DNA from: Augochlora pura
Lineage: Eukaryota; Arthropoda; Insecta; Hymenoptera; Halictidae
Assembly (NCBI RefSeq): GCF_028453695.1
Contig: NC_135773.1
Span: forward strand, 1,860,001 to 1,924,000
DNA length: 64,000 nucleotides
Direction: 5' to 3'
In this document: in pieces, positions 11,187 to 20,436 of the stretch
How the letters are laid out: each line of letters opens with the position of its first letter
Position numbering within the stretch: the stretch's first letter is position 1
The notes under the pieces: generated by a model
Databases searched by the model: none
Told to the model about the DNA's origin: nothing
The model's input: the letters and a program-made list of their open reading frames with translations, nothing else
Program-made: the position numbers and the translations under genes

Positions 11187-13552
11187 GCGTTTTCCCAGGT
11201 ATTGTAATCTTTAAAATACAGTACGAAATTCGAGGGTTGATTCTGCGTGAAAAAAGAGGGAAAAAATATTTTATATAAGTTTACAGTGTACAGTCCGGTC
11301 TACTAGACTGTAATCAAAATTAATCTTGGATCAAGCGGCCACGTTAGTCATGCACGCTGATCCAGCAGCCAGATTATTTCGACTCGGTAGGATTTTTATG
11401 GATCGTCGTTGGCTCGTAAACGTGACAACAATTCAAACAACGCTTTAGTGTTTTTATTACGCACAGAACGTATCTCCGTCGATCGTATCGCGACATTATA
11501 TTCTGGTGTACCGTAATCTGTTCGGCGGAATCAAAAGGACCCGTGTCCGCGCCTTGTAACGCGATCGTTGTGTTATGATTCATGCGTCCCAGATTTCGGT
11601 CGGAACTTCAAACAAGGTTTCCCAATTGGCCGATCCAATCACGGCGTGACCTATAAACAAATTTCTCAAGCCGAGCGCTACTCCGCCGCGATTCGGCGCC
11701 GCACCGCCAACAAGAGGAAATCTCATCCGGATGACTCGTTCATGGAAACGGACCGGAACGTTATTAAAAGTTCGAACGAGTTCGCGGAAGTCGCGAATGA
11801 ACCTGATCTACACTGGTAAACTCGAACGCAATGTCCTCTCGCTATATGTTACCCAGCTACGGTCCCAACGACTAACATATAACGAGGGCGGACCGGCGCT
11901 CCTTTCTGTTCTTTTTTTTTTTTTTTTTGCCCTAACATCATTTTGATCTTCCACTTTCCACTAAATTTTTCTAGTTTTACGACCCGGCCGCGGAACTTTA
12001 TTCGAGCTTCCATTTTTATGGAAAAACTTGCTGCAGGAAGAATTCGACTCCGTTTGCTGTCCGCGTGCTGCGAAAATGCAATCGAACTGCGCTAAGCCTG
12101 CATGTGTTACAAACTCGGATCGAATCGAATTCTCTTGGCGGAATCTAAGAAGCGTGAAGTTGAATTAAACTGTGCTTTGTCTTTAAATCGCGGTGTTTTA
12201 GTCATTACCAGTGCTTCGAGGAAGCAAATGTTTCGAATAAAAATTAATTAATACTCAGGCTTTTATAAACTTGAATATAGGAGATTTAAGACATTCCCTT
12301 TTCAAAAGAACAGTTAAAGACATCTGGACTTTATACTTGATAACGTTACATCTGACGCCGGGACGATTCAGCGACTTACATAGAAAGGTCTTTATGTCTT
12401 GAAACGTTGTGTCGTCCTCATTAGTTTAATCATTTGCATTCGTAGCCAGTTTAACTCGAAATTTGAAATAATATTTTCCGATCTATATTATTTCCATTTT
12501 ACCTAACCCGGTGCATTTTATACATATTTAATTGTGTTGCGACTCATACGACAGTTCTATTTTTAACAGTTTTTTTAAGATATGAATAAATTCGATAACG
12601 ATGAAATTGTCTTGTGGTATAATAATTTTTAACTCTTTTAACTCTTAGAGTCGATGCATCAGTGATACTTCCAGTATGATGCCGGCCATTTGGCAAATGA
12701 TCTATGCGCGAATCGAGGCTAGCTCATTGAAAAAGTACCGGACAGAGAGTCGAAACAGAGTGAGTGGGGCAGTCGTGAACGGTCGCGACGAGGGCGGAGG
12801 GCGAGGTGAACGGGGAGGGGGAGCGGGTGTCTCTAAAAGCGCGACACAGGATAATAGGATAACGCAATAAAGGTGTATGTTGAGGCAAAGGCGTCGGTAG
12901 CCGGTTCTAGCCTACGATGCATTCGTAGCAGCCCGGCTCCGTCGTCAGACGGCGCTTTAACGCGATTAATTTGCGCAGCTACGGCAAACCGGCCTTTGTT
13001 TCCGTCTTCGGCGCGATAACTTTCCTCCCGATTCCTTTTCGTTCTTCCTTCGCAGACGCTTCTTTTTCTTTTTCTCTCCCAACGGCACTTCGCGATCCGT
13101 CTCGACCCCGCGACCCTCCCATCGCCAGCTTCCACACCCTTCCTCGACGTCTGCTCGCCGCTCCGCCACCCCTCCGCGACCTTCTTTACAACCCCTTCCA
13201 TTTTCCGGCTCGTCGCTTCGATTCTGCTTCGTTAGCGGAAGACCCTTCATAGAGGATCGGACGTACTTTAAAAATATTAAAGTGTACGCTCGCTACTTGA
13301 ACGGCAATGCCTGTCCTTTGTTACGTGTCGGTAAGCAGCTCTCCGAACACTCCCCCCTCCGTGCCCCTCCGCGCGCCTCTTCTTCCCGTGGTCCCATCTT
13401 TTCCCTGTCGTGCCGGCGACATCATTTCGATGAATCCTCCCTCGGAGTCGTTCTTACGCGGGGTTCCAGCCGCAAATCGAAGAGCATCGACAGCGTGGGG
13501 AAACAGTAGAGGAAAACACGATAGGATATTTGACGTACCATTGCCTGCAGCA
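11187..13552. other. No gene seen; poly-T and pyrimidine-rich GC patch
   Basis: A T17 run lies at 11912-11928. 12010-12650 is AT-rich. 12760-13510 is GC-rich, with the plus strand purine-rich at 12790-12830 and pyrimidine-rich at 13020-13210. That bias generates long basic frames on both strands, none with a domain. Confidence 0.45.
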
Positions 13553-13772
13553 TTAACCCTTTTCGGTCGACCGTCGACTCCGACTTGATCGCTTGAAATT
13601 GTTATACAACGAGCGGGAGAAATTTTAACGCTATTAAATGTATTTATAGTTTGAAAGCTGTTGAAAGTGTAATTGTTGCACGAATCGCAATGTTCAATCT
13701 CGTATGCGTAAAATGCATTTTAGTCGCGAAAATCATTTCAGAGTTAAAATGGTTTAGAGTGCGAAAGGTTGA
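13553..13772 (-). mobile_element. piggyBac-like MITE, family A
   Basis: The left end TTAACCCTTTTCGGTCGACC is diverged. The right part (GAAAGTGTAATTGTTGCACG, then ATGCGTAAAATGCATTTTAG, then TTAAAATGGTTTAGAGTGCG and AAAGGTTGAA) aligns along its length with the copy at 62074-62318. The terminal TTAA has become TTGA. About 220 bp; non-coding. Confidence 0.6.
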
Positions 13773-13954
13773 AACGGGATGTCACTTTTCTGATGACGAT
13801 AGAAAAAGGTGCGCTGAGTAGAACTTGATTGAATTAATATTATAGGACAACGAATTAGTTTATTAACTAGGGGCATAGAATACAATATTTCTTTTTAATA
13901 CAGTTTGATAGATAATTAAATAGAAGTTTAGAAATCAAATCGCTAAGATACTAT

Positions 13955-14195
13955 AAAAATGCTAGAATTCTAAATAATAGAATGCTAATAAATGCTGAAA
14001 TTTGACATTATAAAAATGATAAAGAAAAGCTTGAAAAATGCTAGAATCCGAAATGCTAGAATACTAAAAAATGCTAAAATGTTAGAAAAAATGCTAAACT
14101 GTTAGAAAACATGCTAGAATATAAAAAAAATGCTAGAATGTATGAAAAATGATAGGATGCTAAAAAACACAGTGGTAGAATAGGAAAGACGCTGG
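13955..14195. repeat. Degenerate ATGCTAGAAT interspersed array
   Basis: About a dozen irregularly spaced copies of AAAAATGCTAGAATRYTAA and variants (ATGTTAGAAA, ATGATAGGAT, ATGCTAAACT) lie in 240 bp. Spacing varies and there are no distinct spacers, so this is a decayed simple array and not a CRISPR. Confidence 0.75.
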
Positions 14196-15226
14196 AAAAA
14201 TCAGCGAGCGACGACCCTCCAGTTATGTTTGACTAAGCAGCGTTCCATATCCGGCCACCCTCCCGCGCACCCTCCTCACGCCGATCGGCGAATCCTCCCC
14301 GGGAATTGTTCTTCTGGGGGTCGCTATCCGTCTCGCGAGGCGGCTGAAAATTCTGGCATTGTTGGCGCCGGTTGATTATCACGGACAATCGAGCACCGGG
14401 CCGGCCGATTAGCTTGTTCGGCCTCCGTGGGATTTAGGGGAGGCGTTTCAACCCCGGCCGATCGAGAAGGCTCTCGTTTATCATTCATGGAAGGCCTTCC
14501 GATCCGTGCGCATGTACCGAGCGTGCCGAAGAACGGGAGCGAAAATTGCCGTCTAATTCTCGAGCCGGTTAGCCGGCTGATGGTTAAGCATTCATGGCGG
14601 AATTTTGACACGGCGCGCGGCGTGGCGCGGCGCGGCGCTCGGGCGTTTGACTGTCGCGGGACGAGCGAACCACCTCCCACGTGGCGACGACACCGAGCGA
14701 CGGGGCGTCGAGCCCGCGCAGGGGTGGCTTTTTCGCGGCGGAATCGGTGATTGACGTTGCTTTCGAAATTGAATTTTAATATTCCATGAGCCCCCGCGCT
14801 GCCGGATGGCTCGGGTAAGGAGGAAGATGTTTATCGGGGAACAGGCTGGCCATCATTGCTTGCCGAATATTCCCAGCGGGGCCGTAATAACTTTAGCTAA
14901 CTGTGGCTATTGTCCTGGAATCGAAAATATACGCGACCCGGTTTACGCAGTTGGGGAGCCTCGTCGTAGATTGGTTAAATCCTGTACCTAATTTCGGACC
15001 TTTTGGTAACATTACCGCCTTAACGATGGGTGGCCGGGCAAAAATTAACTACCAGTGTTTTTCCACATCAAATTTTGAATATATAATTTTCAAAACATTT
15101 TTTACGCTGATTTGAACTATGAGAAAATTACTAAACCGATCGATTATTAAAAGTAACTAACCCGTGTTACTTAGACGTATTGCGTGGACGAGACTATTTA
15201 TTTATAGTTCTCCTTCTTTTTATTAT
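14196..15226. other. No gene seen; GC-rich then AT-rich unique DNA
   Basis: 14200-14760 is CpG-rich and carries competing frames on both strands. 14800-15115 has two overlapping plus-strand frames of fairly ordinary amino-acid composition. Neither has splice-site support or a domain, so neither is called. Confidence 0.4.
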
Positions 15227-15275
15227 AATGTATGCTTGAACTAGGTAAGTCGTTCAACTATTTCCCATCAAAGAG
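15227..15275 (+). repeat. Dispersed repeat, family J, copy 1
   Basis: AATGTATGCTTGAACTAGGT then AAGTCGTTCAACTATTTCCC matches 42067-42107, where it reads AATGTATGCTTGAATTAGGT then AATTTGTTAAATCATTTCCT. The two lie 27 kb apart in the same orientation. Element class unknown. Confidence 0.5.
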
Positions 15276-15310
15276 TTTCTGTATTAATATCTCATCTATT
15301 AATAAGCTCT

Positions 15311-15460
15311 TTAATCCTTTACCGTACTATTTTCTTCGCAGTGACAACAATTAAATATCTCGGTTGTAATAATTTCTTGGCAATGAAAGAAGGGTATTTA
15401 TCCCGAGACTATATTTACTTGAATGTTTAAATATTGATACGTCAGATGGTTAATACATGA
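15311..15460 (+). mobile_element. piggyBac-like MITE, family B, left part only
   Basis: It starts TTAATCCTTTACCGTACTAT then TTTCTTCGCAGT, and further in carries ATAATTTCTTGGCAATGAAA and ATATTTACTTGAATGTTTAA, all matching family B in order. After about 15460 the match fades and I could not place a right end. Confidence 0.55.
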
Positions 15461-16078
15461 GTTATGCCTAAGAGAAGCGTAATTTTAATTATTCTCCAAA
15501 TAATGAATGGAGAAGAAACTGTTGCATTATATTATTCCGAATAATTTATTAAAATCACTGCCGCTTTGGGACACTTCCATCTCGCGCTAAAACAATTATC
15601 CTTTAGCGGAGTGGGTGCAGATAGCTGGAAAATTGAACTGGTTTAGAGCAAATCTCTTCGGTCGAGATAATCAAATATTTGTTCGACTATCTATTATTTT
15701 TAATCGTAGAGCTTTCGAAACACAAGAATTCTTGATTCGATGGATTCGATTCATTCCCCGCCACGGAACAATAACATCGTTACAGTTTCGATGAACAAAT
15801 TACGGTTGAAAGCTCTCCGTTTAATGACGCTTTAATTTTCCAGTTTAATTCGCGGCTGGCGAATTGAATCGGGGTTTCTTCGATGCAGTTTCCCGGCGAC
15901 TGATGCGCGGCATTTCCAGTTTATGCGCTATTAAATTTTGCGTCAACGAGTACAGGGTAATAAGCGATAAATTAGTCTCGTAAACAACGTTAAAAGTCTC
16001 CGATCTAAATCGTCGTTAAAAACGTACGAAGCGCGAATTTTCAGATAGATCGAACTAACACTTATTCTCGTTTTCAGC

Positions 16079-16329
16079 CTAATCTAAAAGCGTACTTTAA
16101 CGAGTTTGACTCGCGATGGAGATTTATAACAATAACATGTTAGGTATGAATATTCGTCCGTTTCTTTAAGCAGGAATTAAATATTATTCTCTTGTTAGCA
16201 ATATTGAAATATTAAAGTAGATGTAAGCAAATAATAAATCTAAAATATCTTTTTCTTCGAAGAATTCAGTGTGATGGACAAAATTCTAATCACAGTAATT
16301 GTAAAGAAAATGGTACGGCAAGGGGTTGA
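16079..16329 (-). mobile_element. piggyBac-like MITE, family B, full-length and inverted
   Basis: Read on the minus strand it begins ATCAACCCCTTGCCGTACCA and ends near ACTCGTTAAAGTACGC...TTAG. The distance between ends is 251 bp, exactly as in the copies at 31379 and 61687, and interior blocks align throughout (GAGTTTGACTCGCGATGGAG against GAGTCTGGCTCGTCATACAG). The terminal TTAA is mutated at both ends, which marks an old insertion. Confidence 0.65.
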
Positions 16330-17914
16330 TATTTAGAAATCCGTCGGCGACGTCGATTGCGAATTAATTCCCTTCTTCTTTAACGGGAACATAGTTATGG
16401 AACGCATTTTTTCCGGGCAATGAAATTACGCGGACCCCGGGAGTGCCGCCTATGCCAATCAGCTTACGCGATTCGGTCTCCCTCTATGCGCCGCGTTTCA
16501 TTTAAATATGGCGCGGCCGCGTCCGACGCAATTCCACGCAATTCAATTGACCGAACTCTCGCGGAGCTCTATGCGAGCGCACGCGTAATTTATTTTTTAT
16601 CCTTTTATCTCGCCGGCTAATTAGCAATAAAAGAAATTTAACGTACTCGATGTCGCCCCGGAGATATAACAATATTATTTCTATAACCTACGGCCGGACG
16701 GGGGGAGGCCCGCCGTAGCTTTATATCCAATAATGTTCCCACCGGCAGATCGAATGAAATCAGGTACTCTCCTAACGGCGACCTAATAATGAATTCATTC
16801 CGCGTTAATCGAAATGTCTGCCGGAACGGAAACAACGTTAGCCTCGCGCCGAGAGTACCCGCGAATTTGCCACTGCAAAGTGATTTTTCGCTCGCAAATT
16901 CGACTCGAAACTTCGTGTAGAAAAATTAGCGACTCTAAACGAATCTTCCCCGTGGCCGTCCGATTCGACGCTAATATCGGCGACCCATTGTTCTCTCTCT
17001 CCCTCGACCCGTCCGTCGCGCGCGCGCGCGGGTAACGAGCGAATGATATCGCGACAACTAGATGTAATAAATGACGAATCGAACGATGGGAGAGAAAATC
17101 AGCCGTAGCAGCACGAAACGAAAACGTGATTCCTGCGCGGCTCTTGTACAATCCATCAGGATGCTCGCGTGTGGGAGGCGAAGCGCTGGCTGACGAGGAT
17201 GCAAAAACTTTACCAAGTGTTCCGTCAAATTAAGTCTCGGCGAGAGCGTAAATTGATAGATGTTCGCCGATCGTTGCCTCGCCGCGTTCATAAACAAGAC
17301 ATTACCCCCCGACGAATATCCCGGTAATGCGTTCCATCTATTCCCGGCAGCCGTGGGCCGAGAAGGAGCCATCCCTCGGCGAGGATGGAACGATGAAGTT
17401 GGATAATGCGAAAATAACAAGTCGGGGGATGAATCATGCTCGATCTGACTGCCGGCGGCGGCGGCCACGTCAGGGGGTGGCTATTCAAGGACACGGCTCT
17501 TCAAGCCGATCGCGGACGAACGGACCATGGATATTATATAAAAGCCGATCGACCCTGCCGCCCGCTGTTAACAAATCGCTCGACTTCGATCCTTCGTACG
17601 AACGTTTTAAGCACGACTGCGATCGGTGATGGCATTTGGGGTATTTATCAAAGGGCTGGAAGCTACTTTCATTGTTCGAGGTACGGGCTACCTGAATAGC
17701 TTCTTCGTTGTTACAAGTATTTCATCGTAATTATTAGATTGCGGATTTTTATGGGAAATAAGAATTATCTGCAACGGTTGTAACATTTCTTTCATTATTT
17801 TAATAAGCTCTAATTAATATTACCAACCTTCTTAGTTTATGCCTTCATACTGTTTTAGATTATATCCACGTTTCTTTAATGCCTAGAATACCTGCATAAA
17901 ATTTATCGACTTGC

Positions 17915-17985
17915 ACAGATTCTATGCATTTATGATAAAAATGAATAGATGAAAAGAAGAATAGTGGAAAGATTTGTTTAAGAAT
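17915..17985 (+). repeat. Dispersed repeat, family E, best copy
   Basis: GCACAGATTCTATGCATTTA then TGATAAAAATGAATAGATGA and AAAGAAGAATAG matches 34497-34565 and 4797-4870. A second fragment with the TTAGATTGCGGATTTTTATG start lies nearby at 17731. Confidence 0.5.
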
Positions 17986-18657
17986 GTTATTATATCAGTA
18001 TCACCCAGATTTGGACAAAAAATAATCTACTTAATAATTAACGATTACAGCTCGATGGTTATGGTAATTTATAATAATCTAGAAGAATAATTTATCATAA
18101 CTAAACGAGTTACAATTGTTCATCATTATCACTAAAGCTCAGCTCTGCTTTCAACTCCTTCGAACTATTAAGAAAAGGAATAATCTACATCTGGTAATTA
18201 ACAAAGACAATTGTTATCTTGCATACAAACTCGCCGTCTATTAATAAATCATTGAAGAAAATCTTCGTGCACAAATAAAACCTGGATCGTGCGCACAGAT
18301 TGCTTCGCACAAAATTATACCGCGATAAAATTTGAGCCCGCTGTCAATTGCACAACGTGGCTCGCAAACAGCGACAGTTTTCGAAGCAGAATGCGCAGCA
18401 CGATCGCTCTCTGCACGCCACTCAAACGGTTATGCGCTAGAGTCCATGAACGCTCGAGTGCATGTGTCATTCAATTACTCCTCTTCGGGCGCATAGACAC
18501 AAGATACGAATAAATAACAATTCGCTGCATGAGGAGGCACTTCATTCTCATTAACACGTATAAATCGAACTTCATGTGTTTGATACCAAATCGGAAACAC
18601 CGGTCGACGGTGGAATGCGTCCAGCGTCGCCATCGAAAGCGAAAACAGTTTGAAAGG

Positions 18658-18720
18658 AACAAAACAGTTCCCATTCGATTTAACCCTTAGCGGACGACGA
18701 CTTTTCCGACCAAGTGAGGT
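18658..18720 (+). repeat. Outlying partial copy of the 162-167 bp repeat
   Basis: CAAAACAGTTCCCATTCGAT then TTAACCCTTAGCGGACGACG aligns with CAAAACAGTTTCCTCTCGAT then TTAATCCTTGCCGACACTGC at 19267 and with the matching place at 19439. It is separated from the array by the mariner fragment and AT-rich DNA. Confidence 0.5.
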
Positions 18721-18824
18721 AATAAGACGAGCCGATTTTCTTAGATGTGTTGACTGTCTTGTATATAAATTATTTTAATTTGTATGTAATACAAATATAA
18801 TTTATATACGATTATATGCAATTA

Positions 18825-19059
18825 TTAGATTGGTGCATATGAAATGTCGGATTTTTAAGCGAGTTTATAAAACTGCATATCTTTTTTCAAAAGCTATTAA
18901 TTTAATCAAAATGTGCCCCATTTGTTTCAATACACTTTTCCCAATACGAGTTTAATTCATAAATGTCTGTCTTCAAGAAATTCTGATTTTTCGGATCAAT
19001 AAACTGTAGCATGGAATTTTTCAGACTGTCTCCATTTACATACTGTTCAGCCCACAAAA
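18825..19059 (-). mobile_element. Mariner-like element, 3' end remnant
   Basis: The minus strand ends at 18825 with a mariner-type terminal repeat, TTAGATTGGTGCATATGAAA then TGTCGGATTTT (read on the plus strand), next to a TA dinucleotide at 18823-18824. A transposase C-terminus lies 77 bp inside it. The 5' half and the partner terminal repeat are missing, so this is a truncated, immobile copy. The family assignment rests on both the terminal repeat and the protein. Confidence 0.8.
18902..19059 (-). pseudogene. Mariner transposase, C-terminal fragment
   Basis: The minus strand is open for about 52 codons down to a TAA whose complement is 18902-18904. It includes WAEQYVNGDSLKNS, FIDPKNQNFLKTDIYEL and YWEKCIETNGAHFD, the usual mariner ending with the pattern F...I..L...W.KC...NG..F. 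The catalytic DDE/D residues lie further upstream in the family and are absent here. No start codon or N-terminal DNA-binding domain remains, so it cannot make a working enzyme. It belongs to a different mariner lineage from the N-terminal piece at 49199, judged by their dissimilar terminal repeats. Confidence 0.8.
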
Positions 19060-19160
19060 ACTACGCATACGTCGTACAAAACAATTGCGAGATTAAATGA
19101 AGTAAAATATAAAATTTTATAAAATATAGATCTTTCGCCAAGCGTGTGTTTCTTCAAATG

Positions 19161-19545
19161 AATTGATTTTCGTAAGAAAGCTGCAATCAAATCGACCAGC
19201 GATCTTCGTTAATTGATGCCGGAGTTCAAAATATTGCTAATAGCATCGACTTCGAACGCCGCGAACACAAAACAGTTTCCTCTCGATTTAATCCTTGCCG
19301 ACACTGCGCGTCTCGCCTAATTAATTGCTTTTCACAAGAAAGCTGCAATTAGATGGACCAGCAATTGTCGTTAATTAATACTGTAGCTCAAATTGTTGCT
19401 CGCAGTATCCGTCTTCGAACGGTTGGGTCGAGCACCGGCAAAACAGTTTCCTTTCGATTCAATTCCGTCGGCGCTATCCTCTTCGTCTAATTAATTTCAT
19501 CTCGCCGAAAGAACTGCGATCGAAACGAACTGCAACGGCGACGCA
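19161..19545. repeat. Diverged 162-167 bp tandem repeat, 2.3 copies
   Basis: Units start at 19161, 19323 and 19490. Shared blocks in order are AAGAAAGCTGCAATYARATS, GACCAGCRATC.TCGTTAATT, GTTCAAA/GCTCAAA, CTTCGAACG, AAAACAGTTTCCTYTCGATT and TCGYCTAATTAATT. The third unit breaks off after about 55 bp. Satellite-like, but only a local array is visible. Confidence 0.7.
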
Positions 19546-20199
19546 TCGAGTAACCGGTGTCCCGGATGGGGCGGCGATCGACACATCGAAGATACTGCGG
19601 CATCCGGTTGACGGTATCCGCGCGAGTGGCTGCGGCCGTTATTCCGTGCACGTTTACTGCATCATTAACGAATTATACGAGGCGCCGATAAAAGTGAAAT
19701 AAAGCTCGCCGCGTAAAGAGATTTACGAGGCACGTACACGAAGCGTCGGACGCGTGTAAACGGAGGGAAACGCGTGTTTCCCCAGGCCCGGGGAAACAGA
19801 AAAGGGATCTGCGAGGGAATAAGTCGACCGGCTTTCTTGTACTTCGACGCCGATAAGTTTACGGCCTTGTTGACTGCGGGCCGTTTTCCCAGCGACTTCC
19901 GGTATGGAGAGGACGGCGCTGCGCTGTCCTCCCGAGCACCGTAAACGTTCTACCGTTCCGCGTTTCCACGTTATCGTGTTTCTTCTACCCTCTGACCGTC
20001 GACGATTACTGCCGATGGGAAATTGTACGACCGTCGCAGCGCTGCCAGTCGGGGTGGCGGGTCGAATTATGCGAAATAAATTTCAACTGTTTTAGAATCA
20101 ATCCGCTACGGTTCCGGTGCTATTACTAGACCGCGGATCTTTGTACGTACGATAGAAATGGGTACGTGGAATATACGACAGTGGAAACTTTAGAAGAAT
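19546..20199. other. No gene seen; GC-rich unique DNA
   Basis: CpG-rich single-copy DNA. The 19904-20095 frame starts at an ATG but has no domain and no splice support. The fragment at 20123-20175 (ACTAGACCGCGGATCTTTGT) resembles dispersed family E. Confidence 0.4.
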
Positions 20200-20436
20200 T
20201 TAACCCTTTGCAATCCAGGCCATTTTAAGCCTAGATATAAAATAGCTATTTTAACCAGCTGCATTTCCATTTTATATAACTTAGTACAGTTTATGAATAT
20301 GAAATTGAGTCTAGTGAATCATAAAACTTTTACGCTTTTAACAATCTTTTAAATCGAAGGGTCTTTAACAATGTCAAAATTATTTTGAAAATGATATAAC
20401 GATTTTTATTGGCGCCACTCGAGTGCTAAGGGTTAA
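20200..20436 (+). mobile_element. piggyBac-like MITE, family A
   Basis: The left end is TTAACCCTTTGCAATCCAGG and the right end TGGCGCCACTCGAGTGCTAA then GGGTTAA. The interior (CATTTCCATTTTATATAACT, TTTATGAATATGAAATTGAG, ATAAAACTTTTACGCTTTTA) is colinear with the copy at 50477. TTAA is intact at both ends. 237 bp, non-coding. Confidence 0.85.

Larger units (their letters stand above)
16330..18824. other. No gene seen; unique DNA with a TATATAAAAG motif
   Basis: 16400-17700 is GC-rich with overlapping frames on both strands and a short (CG)n run near 17015-17030. TATATAAAAG occurs at 17535-17544 but no initiator-like sequence follows at the right distance. 17700-18290 is AT-rich. No gene is supported. 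Confidence 0.45.

Noticed and set aside
13955..14195. CRISPR-like array
   Set aside because: Repeat units are short, variable and irregularly spaced, and the genome is eukaryotic.
18679..18700. TTAACCCTTAGCGG as a MITE end
   Set aside because: The sequence on both sides aligns better with the 162-167 bp repeat, where TTAATCCTTGCCG stands at the same place.
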